Source: Buxus sempervirens (lineage: Eukaryota > Streptophyta > Magnoliopsida > Buxales > Buxaceae). Taken from it: a stretch of DNA of 64,000 nt. Location: assembly GCA_947561395.2 (NCBI GenBank), contig OX387195.1, positions 23,885,126-23,949,125 of the forward strand, given 5' to 3'. Both the position numbers and the translations under genes were made by a program. Each line of letters begins with the position of its first letter. The stretch's first letter is position 1. The notes beneath the pieces were generated by a model, which worked only from the letters and a program-made list of their open reading frames with translations, did no database searches and was not told where the DNA came from. Below are positions 1-9,398 of this stretch, one piece after another.

Positions 1-2901
1 GGAGTTGTTATGGAGGGCATCAATCTCTTCTTGCATAGCAGAGGTCCAACCAGGATGCTTAAGAGCATCTTGAATATTGCTAGGCTCGATGGGAATAAGA
101 GATGATCTTATGACCGAATGGGTTAGCCCGGCTTGGGTTTTCCCTCTTGTTTTCATGGGATGAGTGTTGAGTCCAAAATATTGTCTGGTGGTGGGATGGG
201 GTTGAGTCAACATAGTACTTGAGTTTGGGATAGAGGTGTCAATAAGGGGCCCAAGATCGATCACCAAACTACCTGTTTTAATGTGTTCATCCAGACTCGT
301 GTTTGGTGTTGAGAGGGCATCGGATGGACCATTCCCTTGAGCCAGGTGACTAGGATCAAGTTCTTGACGTTTTGAGTGGTTCATACTATTCGGTTCACCA
401 TTAACCGGAGAGATAGGTTCATGAATTGGTGATTGCCTTTGGGTCTCAGGTGTAATGTTAGTCTCAATGATTTCACCCTCATCAATTGTGAAGGGTACAA
501 CTTGGGTGTTGTTGTGTGGTGTATCAGTGGTCTCATTATTGCAATCCCATTCTTCATAGGAATAAAGCTCCATGTTGGTATTTTGAGAGATGGGATTATC
601 ATTAGGAGTGTTGGAAAAGGGTAGCACTGTTTCATCAAAAATAACATGTCTAGAGATATAAACACGTCCAGTTGCAGGGAAAAGACACCGGTACCCTTTA
701 TGGATAGTGCTATATCCAATAAATATGCACGGGAGGGATCTTGGAGAAAATTTATTTTTCCCATAATCTCTCAAGTATGGGTAACACCTACAACCAAAGA
801 CTCTAAGAGACGTGTAATCAGGATGTTTTCCAAATAAGAGTTTAAAAGGTGAGGTCATTTCTAATGTTCTTGAAGGTAACCGATTAATTAGAAAAATAGC
901 AGTTTTGAAAGCTTCAACCCAATAAGTTTTTGGCAGGCTACTATGAAATAGCATTGAGAGTCCGAACTCTACAATGTTACGATGTTTCCGTTCTGCTATG
1001 CTATTCTGTTCCGGGGTCTTTGGGCATGATATTTGTCTTACTATGCCCTTTTTAAGAAGAAGGTTATTAAACCCATTATCTTCAAATTCACCCCCTCCAT
1101 CACTTTGAAAAACCTTTATTTTTGCTTGAAACTGAGTTTCAAGCATAGTAATAAAATTGCGGAAGCATTCGGAAAAATCAGATTTGTATTTGAGAGGGTA
1201 TAGCCATGTGTACCGTGTGTGATCATCTACAAAAGAGACATAGTATTTGAAACCTTGTATAGATGTGAGAGGTGCAGGACCCCAAAGATCACAATGGATC
1301 TTATCAAAAGGTTGGTCAGAATGAGTAAAGGTAGTTACAAAAGGAAGCTTACTACTTTTCCCCAATTGACAACTAGGACATATTGAGTTAGTTTTATTCC
1401 AAGAAGTAACAGAAATAAGATTTTTGGAGTGTAAAAGAGATAAAACTCTGGATTGGGGATGGCCAAGCCTTTTGTGCCAAATTTCCTCAGAAGCAATTCT
1501 TTGCCGATTGGAGTATAGAGCTGCCATTGGTGATTCCCTTGTTAGTTTGTAGAGGCCACCATCTCTAGCTCCCTTCCCTAGAATTGCCCCTGTCTGCTGA
1601 TCCTTAATCACAAAGCCATTAGAGTTAAATTCAAAAATACATGAAGAATCAGAAGATAATTGGCTAACAGATAAGAGATTTTTAGTAATATGTGGTACAA
1701 CCAACACATCCTTTAATTGTAAAACCCCATGTGTTGTTGGAAGTGTGGTCCTTCCAATATGAGAGATAGTCAAAGTATTTCCATCACCTATCAATATTTT
1801 ATCTGATCCATGATAAGGAGAAGCATTAGAAAGATTACCTGTAGTATTGGTCATGTGAGATGTAGCACCAGTGTCAGGGATCCATTCGGGATCACTAGGA
1901 TCAGTTATGGTCATAGCTGCTAAAGCTTGGGGAATTTCTTCTGGTTGGTAGGTGTGATTAAAACGATACCAGCATCGTATTGCCTCATGTCCGAGTTTCT
2001 TGCAAATCTGGCAGACAGGTATAGTCGAGTTGTATGATTTCTGGAAGTTCTGATTATCTCTTCCCTGAGAACGATTGTTGTATCGTTCTTCCTTTTTATC
2101 ATTTTCTGCAGGTGGATTTAATGGTTGACGAGGATTTTGAGTTTGACGTTGACCATTTTGAGGGAAACCACGTCCCCTGGAATCAAAGGGTTGATTCCAG
2201 TTTCTACTTCCCTTATTGCTTCGAGCTTGTCTTTGTCCAACATAGGCTTGATGTTCCTGTACTTCCATTTTTTCGGAGCTGTTCATCAGTGTTCGTTGCT
2301 CCAGAGCAAGCAACGAAGCAGAGAGTTGAGTGAATGTGGGAAGAGGTGGTCGAGCCATGATAGCATCTGCAAAGCTATCGAACCTTTGTCCAAGGCCATT
2401 AATCGTCCAAAAAACTTTGTCTCTATCGGAGACAGGTTTGTGCATAGCAGATAATTCATCACAAATTCTCTTAATTAATTTGAGATAAATATTCATGCTT
2501 TGATTACCTTTCCTGATGGTTTGAAGTTGACGTATGAGACCAAGTTCACGTTCCTGAGAGGTGCCTGCGAGGGTATCTTCCAAGCAGGTCCAGATCTGTC
2601 GTGCAGACTCTAATCCAATTATAATGCTGTGAATATCTTCTGTCAAAGTCCCAGATAGGAGACTTTTTAGCAAGGTGTCATCTTTCCTCCATGCTGTATA
2701 TGCTGGATTGACGACTTCTTTTTCATCAACAGTGATGAATCTTGATGGTTCACTCTCCTCGGATGAGATGTGATCAAGGAGATTGATGTTCTCAATCAAT
2801 GGAAGCACTTGATCCTTCCAGGTGAGATAATTTTTTTGAGTTAATTTTGCTGTCACCATTGATGCTACTTGTGCAATGACAGCAATAGTAATGGACGCCA
2901 T
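1..2901 (-). CDS. Copia gag-pol polyprotein, N-terminal part (fossil element)
   Basis: The frame starts at the ATG at 2901 and stays open by my reading to the left window edge. Gag has the plant Copia type N-terminus (a Trp-Lys-Asp-Gln stretch after about 25 residues), followed by one CCHC zinc knuckle (CQICKKLGH). Protease carries the Asp-Thr-Gly catalytic triad. A GAG-pre-integrase motif (WHKRLGHP) and an integrase core with the usual Asp residues follow. The last visible residues are the start of the reverse transcriptase domain. These enzymes cleave the polyprotein and copy and insert the element. The remainder is outside the window. Confidence 0.8.
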   Translation of the reverse strand, partial: MASITIAVIAQVASMVTAKLTQKNYLTWKDQVLPLIENINLLDHISSEESEPSRFITVDEKEVVNPAYTAWRKDDTLLKSLLSGTLTEDIHSIIIGLESARQIWTCLEDTLAGTSQERELGLIRQLQTIRKGNQSMNIYLKLIKRICDELSAMHKPVSDRDKVFWTINGLGQRFDSFADAIMARPPLPTFTQLSASLLALEQRTLMNSSEKMEVQEHQAYVGQRQARSNKGSRNWNQPFDSRGRGFPQNGQRQTQNPRQPLNPPAENDKKEERYNNRSQGRDNQNFQKSYNSTIPVCQICKKLGHEAIRCWYRFNHTYQPEEIPQALAAMTITDPSDPEWIPDTGATSHMTNTTGNLSNASPYHGSDKILIGDGNTLTISHIGRTTLPTTHGVLQLKDVLVVPHITKNLLSVSQLSSDSSCIFEFNSNGFVIKDQQTGAILGKGARDGGLYKLTRESPMAALYSNRQRIASEEIWHKRLGHPQSRVLSLLHSKNLISVTSWNKTNSICPSCQLGKSSKLPFVTTFTHSDQPFDKIHCDLWGPAPLTSIQGFKYYVSFVDDHTRYTWLYPLKYKSDFSECFRNFITMLETQFQAKIKVFQSDGGGEFEDNGFNNLLLKKGIVRQISCPKTPEQNSIAERKHRNIVEFGLSMLFHSSLPKTYWVEAFKTAIFLINRLPSRTLEMTSPFKLLFGKHPDYTSLRVFGCRCYPYLRDYGKNKFSPRSLPCIFIGYSTIHKGYRCLFPATGRVYISRHVIFDETVLPFSNTPNDNPISQNTNMELYSYEEWDCNNETTDTPHNNTQVVPFTIDEGEIIETNITPETQRQSPIHEPISPVNGEPNSMNHSKRQELDPSHLAQGNGPSDALSTPNTSLDEHIKTGSLVIDLGPLIDTSIPNSSTMLTQPHPTTRQYFGLNTHPMKTRGKTQAGLTHSVIRSSLIPIEPSNIQDALKHPGWTSAMQEEIDALHNNS

Positions 2902-2943
2902 TGAAGAAGAGATGAACTTGATATGCACACTCAGACGTGTGAT

Positions 2944-2955
2944 GCTCTGATACCA
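2944..2955 (-). other. Primer-binding site of the partial Copia element
   Basis: Reads TGGTATCAGAGC on the minus strand, the standard complement of the 3' end of plant initiator Met tRNA. It fixes the orientation and the inner edge of the LTR. Confidence 0.85.
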
Positions 2956-3870
2956 TAAAGAAAACAATAATTTTATGAATAAACAACAATGCAAGTCACT
3001 CTAACTTCAACCGTCAGTTTACAAAGTACACCACGTTGTGGTTTTAACATGAAACAAAAATGGGAGAAGAGAATGGTGAGAGAATGAATGGGAATTATTG
3101 CTGGAAGAAACTCTAACGTCTCTTTTTCCAGCAATAATTCCCAACGGTTAGAATGAATGCCAAGAGTCTCCTTAACGTCCTTTCCCTTTCCTTTATTGTA
3201 GAAGCAAATTCCAACACTAGTGCTGAGTTGGAACTCCAAAACGTCTCCTTCCCTATGTGCCCAGCTCAAAGGTCTTCTCTCTTACCTTTATTGTAGAAGC
3301 AACTTCCAACACTAGTGCTGAGTTGGAACTCCAATACATCTCCTTCCCTAAGTGATAGCAACACCTTTCCTTTAATGAAGGATCAGCTTGCCTTTGATCC
3401 TTCAATCGTCTCTTTCTCCTTGGATCTATGAGGGAGAGAGTGATGTGGCGCTTGAGGTGGCAGTTGACGTGGCACTGGTTCATGTGCTTGAGGTGGCAGT
3501 TGATGTGGCACTGGTTCATGTGCTAGTGTGTGTGGTTCATTAATGGCGTGCCGGCGAAACGCCAGAAAAGTAAAAAAAAAGCAAAAAATTAGAAAAAAAG
3601 TGATTTTTTTTTATTTTGTCGATTTTTCGGCGGCACGCCGCTAAAAAATCGTTGATAAAATTTGAAAAAATCGATTTTTTTCCTCTTTATCGCAAAAAAT
3701 CAATTTTTTGTGAGTTTCGGTCTGTTTCGCTCGGCACGCTGCCTATTTTTTGTTGGCACGCCGAAAAAATCGGTCGATTTTTTCAGAACCGATTTTTTGT
3801 GTCGATTTGTTTCAACAGTTGAAAAAAAAACGATTTTTCGGCGGCACGCCGCGGAAAACGGCGCTGAACA
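2956..3870 (-). repeat. 5' LTR of the partial Copia element
   Basis: This stretch lies between the primer-binding site and the point where cluster sequence resumes (about 3870). It has internal direct repeats: a block of about 55 bp near 3195-3256 recurs near 3287-3348, and a block of about 36 bp is doubled at 3443-3520. The part from 3540 to 3865 is T-rich and repeats the GC-rich palindrome GGCGGCACGCCG between poly-T runs. The outer edge is set only by where homology to 16190 begins, so it is approximate. Confidence 0.6.
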
Positions 3871-4867
3871 GGTCGTTCTTAAATCAAAAAATTAAACGGA
3901 ACACGGAAGTGGAGACAGAAATACTTTGAAGAGGAAGGTCAAGATTCACAGGTTACACGGAAAGGACTACGTGTGAGTCATGCATCGCATCACCAGGACC
4001 AAAGCACTACCAGGACAACCCATATGGTGGAACATAAGTCATGACATTGTTGACCATCCAGCAATAGTATAGTAATCCAAAGGTGGAAATTAAACAAAGA
4101 TAATAATGTTGACGGCCTGTTGGATCTTTCGTGTGTTGGGAAAATGCCACTGCCCATCGTCTCTCATGTACAATATGTAAAATGAGAGACATTGATGTGG
4201 GGCCCATCAAAGTGAATATTATGTAGACCTTACATTGCTGTGTCTTGATATACATGCTATAAAGTGAATTTTGAAAAATGCTAACGACAACGTGGCATTA
4301 TAATGCACCCATTGATTGAGATAGGACTTAAACCCAAGGCCACCGTTGGGAATTTATCAACCCTATGGAGGTAAACCCAAGGTCACTGTTGGGAATTTAT
4401 CAACCCTATCGAGGTTGGTCGTTGTATTATCAACAGTGTTTGGGCACCTGAGCAGATTGGCCAGTTGAAGCACTGACTTAGAATCTTATTGGCTTAGTTT
4501 GAATATCAATCCAAAGTCGGGGTATTAAATTGGTGTATAAAATCATCATGTTGGAAGGGAAGAACACGATGGATTTTGAATCAGGCTGATATGAATCATG
4601 TTGGTTCTATATTTACCTTTAATTAATAAGGTTGTGATGCCTTCCAAGATTTTTGGTTTCAACCACCGGTTGAGCAGTTTAAACTTTAAACCTTATCGGA
4701 CATTAGTTAACTGATTTTTAGAACATTTGTTGCCACAACTACTAAATTCATGCTCTTACTACACTTTTTTAGAGAGTCGATTGAATTAGGTTCTGGCGGG
4801 TGAAATAGAGTATCTGAGTGGTTCAAACCGAGTTAGTCCGAGTAACCCGTTTATAATTAAACCGGAT
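3871..4867. other. Intergenic: orphan type B promoter region and repeat block R, copy 1
   Basis: From 3875 to about 4250 the sequence matches the upstream flank of the type B peptide genes (compare 16190-16400, 23145-23330, 60330-60520); the gene it served is not in the window. At 4320-4420 a unit of about 48 bp is doubled in tandem. From about 4420 to 4860 lies block R, a non-coding cluster repeat also seen near 6432, 18016, 23896 and 63533. No coding sequence is recognisable. Confidence 0.6.
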
Positions 4868-5194
4868 GCAGAAAAAAGCATGGATAGCTAGCTGCTGATG
4901 AGGGCGTACGTGTTACATATTATTTTTTACGTGTCTTCTCTTGATTTTTGTAACGGTCTAGGTATGATCGAATACGTGAACCGATGGGGTTTCTGGTTTG
5001 TGGATTTTGGTAAATCTAGAATCCAAGGTCCATGTAAGCTCTTTGGTAGGGCTTTTGAAAGTTAGATTTCGAATTAGATGTTAAAATCTAGCCAAAAACT
5101 ACAATCCACTTTTTATGGGTTTCTATAGATTTTGACGATAAAAAGAATAAAATCCAAGTTATAAGGAGTTATTCATGGTAGTGGGTCTCACTTA

Positions 5195-5984
5195 GGGGTG
5201 GCAATGGGCTGTGTGCACGGTTCAGCCCGATATTTGATCAGGCTTGGGCAAGGTTTTTGTGCCCATAGGACCGGCCAGGCCTCATATTTAAGGGTCATAT
5301 AAATTATAGCGCAGGCCTGGGTTGAGACATTTATGGCCCCGCCCAGCCTACTCAAAGGATATAGTTACTTGTTTAAAAATATTTTTACACTTTTTATATA
5401 GATTTCTAGATATATATCTATACTATTATTAAAGGGAAGAGGAGGGAATATTCCCGCTAGATTCTGGCTTCCAATTTTTTTTTCAACTATTACATACCCT
5501 CCCCAACTAAAACAATCTCAAAGTAAAACCACCCCATTACTCTTTTTACTTGAATTTAAACTAGGCTATAGTTAAGGGTGAGGACGTGCAGTATGCATGT
5601 GTCAGCGTACCACCACTAGTTCTATATAAAAGGTTGTTCCAATAATGTTTTAATATTTTTTATGATTTTATAATAAGGTTAATGTAATAATAAGAGTAGT
5701 TTGTACTGTTTCCAATTTATTAAATTAGTATGTGTGTATATATTCACAAGATTTTTTAAGTTTATTCAAATTGAAAAAAATAAAAAACTATTAAGCAACA
5801 TATATTTTTGTTATTAAAAAGAAGTAAAGAAGGGTCGGACCAAGTTTAATAAGAATTTATAGGACCGGGCTTGGACAAGCAATCCTAGGCCTGATGTAGG
5901 GCCGGGCTTGGGAATACATAAGTTGTGTTATGCCAATGCCTTGGCCCAGCCCAAGCCCGCCTGAGCCCGGCTCATTGCCATCCC
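5195..5984. mobile_element. Non-autonomous hAT-type element, copy 1
   Basis: It is bounded by near-inverted ends (GGGGTGGCAATGGGC at the left, ATTGCCATCCC at the right) and a perfect 8-bp direct repeat CTCACTTA at 5187-5194 and 5985-5992. Length of the target duplication and end sequence fit hAT. The body is GC-rich near the ends with many GGGC/GCCC words and AT-rich in the middle, and carries no transposase. A Helitron is nested inside. Confidence 0.75.
5417..5619 (+). mobile_element. Small non-autonomous Helitron with empty site
   Basis: It begins TCTATACTATTATTAAAG and ends CTAG, inserted between A and T with no target duplication, as Helitrons do. The partner block at about 61676-61690 has the same flanks joined directly, so the exact insert of 203 bp is defined. 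No coding capacity. Confidence 0.8.
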
Positions 5985-6926
5985 CTCACTTAATGAAGGA
6001 CGTAAAATCTAAGTAAGATTTTTGATGATAAAAGTCAGCATTGAGAATCTAGTTTTTCAAAATCCAAATTATAATCTAGAATCCACAAACCATAAACCCT
6101 ATCAGATGACCCCCTTGCAATTGTTCAGTTGGTCTAGGTTGTGAAATTCATGATATTATTCAATAACTAAATTAATAACTTCGCATTAATTACATGTAAT
6201 TACTTAATAAGATGAGAGTCTTTGAAGGTGCACCCAATACCGAACTAGATACTGGATAATTTTTTATGGGATGTAAGAATTAGAAGGATATTTTTTCACC
6301 AACTAAAATGTCTGGACATAATATATATATTCTCAAATTTTCACTTTATAATAAGATGATTTTTATACCAAGAAGATACAAGAATAAATTAAAAAAAAAA
6401 ACTCAGGGTTTATTCATTTGGCCCAATTAACTATGGTCGGTCGTTATATTATCGACAATGTTTGGATACCGGAGCAGATTGGCTAGTTGAACCACTGATT
6501 AGAACGTTACTGCCTAAATTTGAATATCAATCCAGTTTGGTTATTAAATCGGTGGGTAAAATCTGCATGCTGGAAGGTAAGATCACGATGAATTTTAAAT
6601 CAATCTGAATCTGCAGGTTCTTTATTTATATTTAATTAATTACGTTGTGATGCCTTCCAAAAGTTTTGGTTTGAACCACCGGTTGAGCAGTTTAAACCAT
6701 ATCAGCCAGTTCAATCCAGCATCTGATTTTTAGAACATTTGTTGCCACAACTACTAAATTCATGCTCTTCACTTTTATAGAGAGTCGAATTAGGGACTGG
6801 CGGGTGAAATAGAATATCTGAGCGGTTCAAATTAACCGAGTAATCCGTTTATATATAATCAAACCGGCTAGCTTGGGTTGACTACACACAACCTGAGCCA
6901 TTTCTGGCCGTACCCCAGCCCCTTGC

Positions 6927-7411
6927 CACCATAGATCCCTCGATCAATTGTTAGAATGAAACTGCTATGCTTGCATGAGCCAATAATTTGACTTATTGGT
7001 GTAGGCCGCTTATATTCTTGGAAAGTCAGTTTCTATGAGCATTGAAGTGGTCTATATACTTAAAACCAGGAAAGGAACATCAAAATCCATGGTTTTTCGC
7101 ATTAATATAAGAATCATGAAGCTCCAAGAGCTTGATGGAATTCTTTCATTTAGCTTGACATTTGAGGCTTTTCCTCCCTTGTCTTTAACTCATATGGCGG
7201 TCATTAAACTCTTTTGACATTATTTTCTCCTTTATTGAGCCAACCAGCCAAGTTCATCAAACTAGTAGAAGGAAAGAAAATTTGAAAAAAGGAAAAAAGA
7301 TTCTACCAAGAAAAAGATGATGAATATTTTCAACATTACAGTTTGTTAACTTCAAACTTTGTAGCTGAATTCGCCTATTTATACCAAAAATTCAAGTCAA
7401 CCTCAAGATGA
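6927..7411. other. Intergenic: 3' flank of pseudogene A1
   Basis: Non-coding sequence shared in pieces with the 3' flanks of the other type A genes (compare 19900-20230, 26280-26600, 29270-29630). No gene seen. Confidence 0.5.
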
Positions 7412-7690
7412 TCATGTGCTTGAAACTGATAGCCTAGCCTTATTAGCAAGAGAAACTGAATCCGTTTGAGCAGTGACATCAGGAGTTGCAGGTGGTGCAA
7501 AAGCGACCCTCCCGGCGATGTTCATCTCACTCAATGTACATCGGCTTTTCGGGATGTGGGTGCCGCAAGAAGGTCTGGAGGATGGTATTGAGCCCTTTTG
7601 AAGGGACTGAACACAAGACCATCTTTCTTCAACCGTTCCTCTCCTTCCAACGGCCTCGCTGCAGCGAGTTGCTTGAGAACAGAAATTGAG
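7412..7690 (-). pseudogene. Secreted-peptide precursor pseudogene A1
   Basis: A broken type A copy. The C-terminal half is well kept: SLQKG, the core with both cysteines (SCGTHIP then a second Cys eight residues further) and the type A tail ending SVSST. Compared with the intact copy at 20239-20571, a deletion has removed the start codon and signal peptide, joining the upstream region directly to the middle of the gene. A 1-bp deletion also shifts the frame between the LEGE block and SLQKG. It cannot make a secreted precursor. Confidence 0.8.
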
Positions 7691-8873
7691 AAAATTTTGA
7701 ATTGTTGAATCGACCATGTTTTGAAGTTTCAAGCTGAACTTTTGACTGACTTGAGTCAAACCACACGGCAAAATTAACTTTGAAGAGGAAGGTAGAGATG
7801 GTTTTCGTCTCCATGATACTCGTTAAGGTGGATCACGATCGGCCCCGCGTAGGCCATGTAGTGAGACATGCACGTATGATTAGAACCAGGCTAGCAAAGT
7901 GGCTGAGACATGGCTGTGCACTATAGCCTTCGAAAACATTTTTCAATATTAAAGCTGCCCATATATATAACATTAATTAAGTTTTTGATGCATGGAGCTT
8001 GTCTTCCAATTAAGACCATATTCATCAATTTTCAAGTTTCAGAGGTCTTTGTATTCGAATTGGCATTTGTTTGTTTCCAATGTGTGAATGCCTTGTGCTT
8101 GTCTTCCCCTTGCGAAGTAGCACGTACGGTTGCTTAACTAAGGTTTTTAGGAAAGTATGGAAAGTGAGGGGATATGTTGGAAATGTGTATTATGGTCTCT
8201 CATCTATACCAAGAATACCCTTGCAACTCTCTCTTCTCCTTTTTTTTTCCCCTAATATACTCTTAATGCAACTAATTTTGCAGCCAACCCTTAATATCCA
8301 AACACCGAATACTCAATTTTCCTGTTTGAATCACTCAAATTTTCTTAAACATCACTTTTCCAGCTAAGTTTCTGCCATACCGTTGGCCTTCAAGTTTTAA
8401 ATAGAGTCATCATATAATAAAAATAGAGAAAACCCACAGCCTTAACGTAATGTTCAATCCAGGTTTTTATAGTTAACAGAGACTTGAAATTCTCTATTAC
8501 TCCTGGTGCAGGCGCTTGACAAAAGGTTAATTTTGACATATTCATACCAGTTTAATAATCAAATTAATCGGATTAAGGCTTGGACCAAACCATTGAGATG
8601 TTAGCTTTCCTGTTCAACAGGTCTGTCTGGGCCAGTCCAATCTCCCTTTTAACAATACTGGATTGTCTCATTAATGCCATCAGAAATTATATAAACCAAT
8701 TAATTAATAATCTAAAACCAACCAACATTTAGACTGACTACTTTCATTCATCCATTCCTTCTTTCCTTTCTATTTTTCTTTCACAATTGTTTGGTCAAGA
8801 ACTACTTTGACTGGTCTAGAGCATCATCAGTGAAAAAAAATGCTTATTTGAATTGCTTCTGTATTGAAATTGA
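7691..8873. other. Intergenic: A1 upstream flank and unrecognised AT-rich DNA
   Basis: About 7691-8060 matches the upstream flank of the intact type A gene (compare 20716-21080). From about 8060 to 8873 I recognise nothing; short open frames look random. Confidence 0.5.
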
Positions 8874-8891
8874 GAAACGTTTGTATTTGGC
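8874..8891. repeat. Target-site duplication of the LINE, left copy
   Basis: GAAACGTTTGTATTTGGC, 18 bp, repeated exactly at 15321-15338 after the poly-A tail. Confidence 0.95.
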
Positions 8892-9398
8892 GAGAGACTG
8901 AGAGGACCATGAACAGTACATGGTCCTTTTGCAACTGAATCTGTTTGCTGCTGTGTCGTCTGGGAGACTGAGAGGCGACTGAGAGGCACCTGAGAAGGCG
9001 CCTGTGAAGGCGTCTGAGAAGGCGTCTGACGCCTGAGAAGGCGTCTGTGAAGGAGTCTGGGGTTTCTTCCGAGAGGGTGCCTGAGCGACGACTGAGAAGG
9101 CGTCTGAGCAGGCGTCTGAAGCTGTGCTCCCTGGGCATCTGGGGCTCGTCTGTGAGGCGACTGTGTAGGTGTCCGAGCAGGCGTCTAGGTAGGTGCCTTC
9201 GACCAGCATCCCAGGAAGGAGACTAGGAAGCGTCTGAGAGGCGTCTGGCGCTGTTCCCACTGGGCGTCTGGGGTTCTGCTCGAGGAGACCTGCGACCTGG
9301 GTCGTAGCGACCTGGGACGCTGCGACCTGGGACCTGGGACGCTGCAGCGCCCCTGAGACACTGGCGCTGCCTTAGGAAAGATCAGGGAGGCTCAGGGT
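8892..9398 (+). promoter_or_regulatory. LINE 5' UTR / internal promoter region
   Basis: GC- and CpG-rich, in strong contrast to the AT-rich surroundings, with many imperfect repeats of AGGCGTCTG and TGCGACCTGGG. Plant L1 elements carry their promoter in the 5' UTR, so this is the likely promoter; that role is inferred. The open frame on the opposite strand here is a by-product of the repeats. Confidence 0.55.

Larger units (their letters stand above)
1..3870 (-). mobile_element. Ty1/Copia LTR retrotransposon, partial (runs off left edge)
   Basis: On the minus strand the order is LTR (about 2956-3870), primer-binding site (2944-2955, complementary to initiator Met tRNA), then gag and pol. The visible pol order is protease, integrase, and the very start of reverse transcriptase, the Copia order. 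The element continues beyond position 1, so only one LTR is visible and age cannot be judged from LTR divergence. Beyond 3870 the sequence becomes the upstream region of a type B peptide gene (compare 16190-16330), so the element landed next to such a promoter. Boundaries of the LTR are approximate. The visible reading frame looks open. Confidence 0.85.
4868..6926. repeat. Duplicated block, copy 1 (partner at 61068-64000)
   Basis: Sequence from about 4868 is matched closely and in order by 61068 to the window end, apart from insertions unique to one copy. Shared content is a non-coding flank, a hAT-type element, and block R (about 6432-6920). Copy 1 alone has a 203-bp Helitron; copy 2 alone has a solo LTR. 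Non-coding throughout. Confidence 0.8.

Noticed and set aside
8827-9260. Minus-strand frames of about 103 and 138 residues rich in repeats
   Set aside because: They arise from the GC-rich repeats of the LINE leader on the opposite strand.
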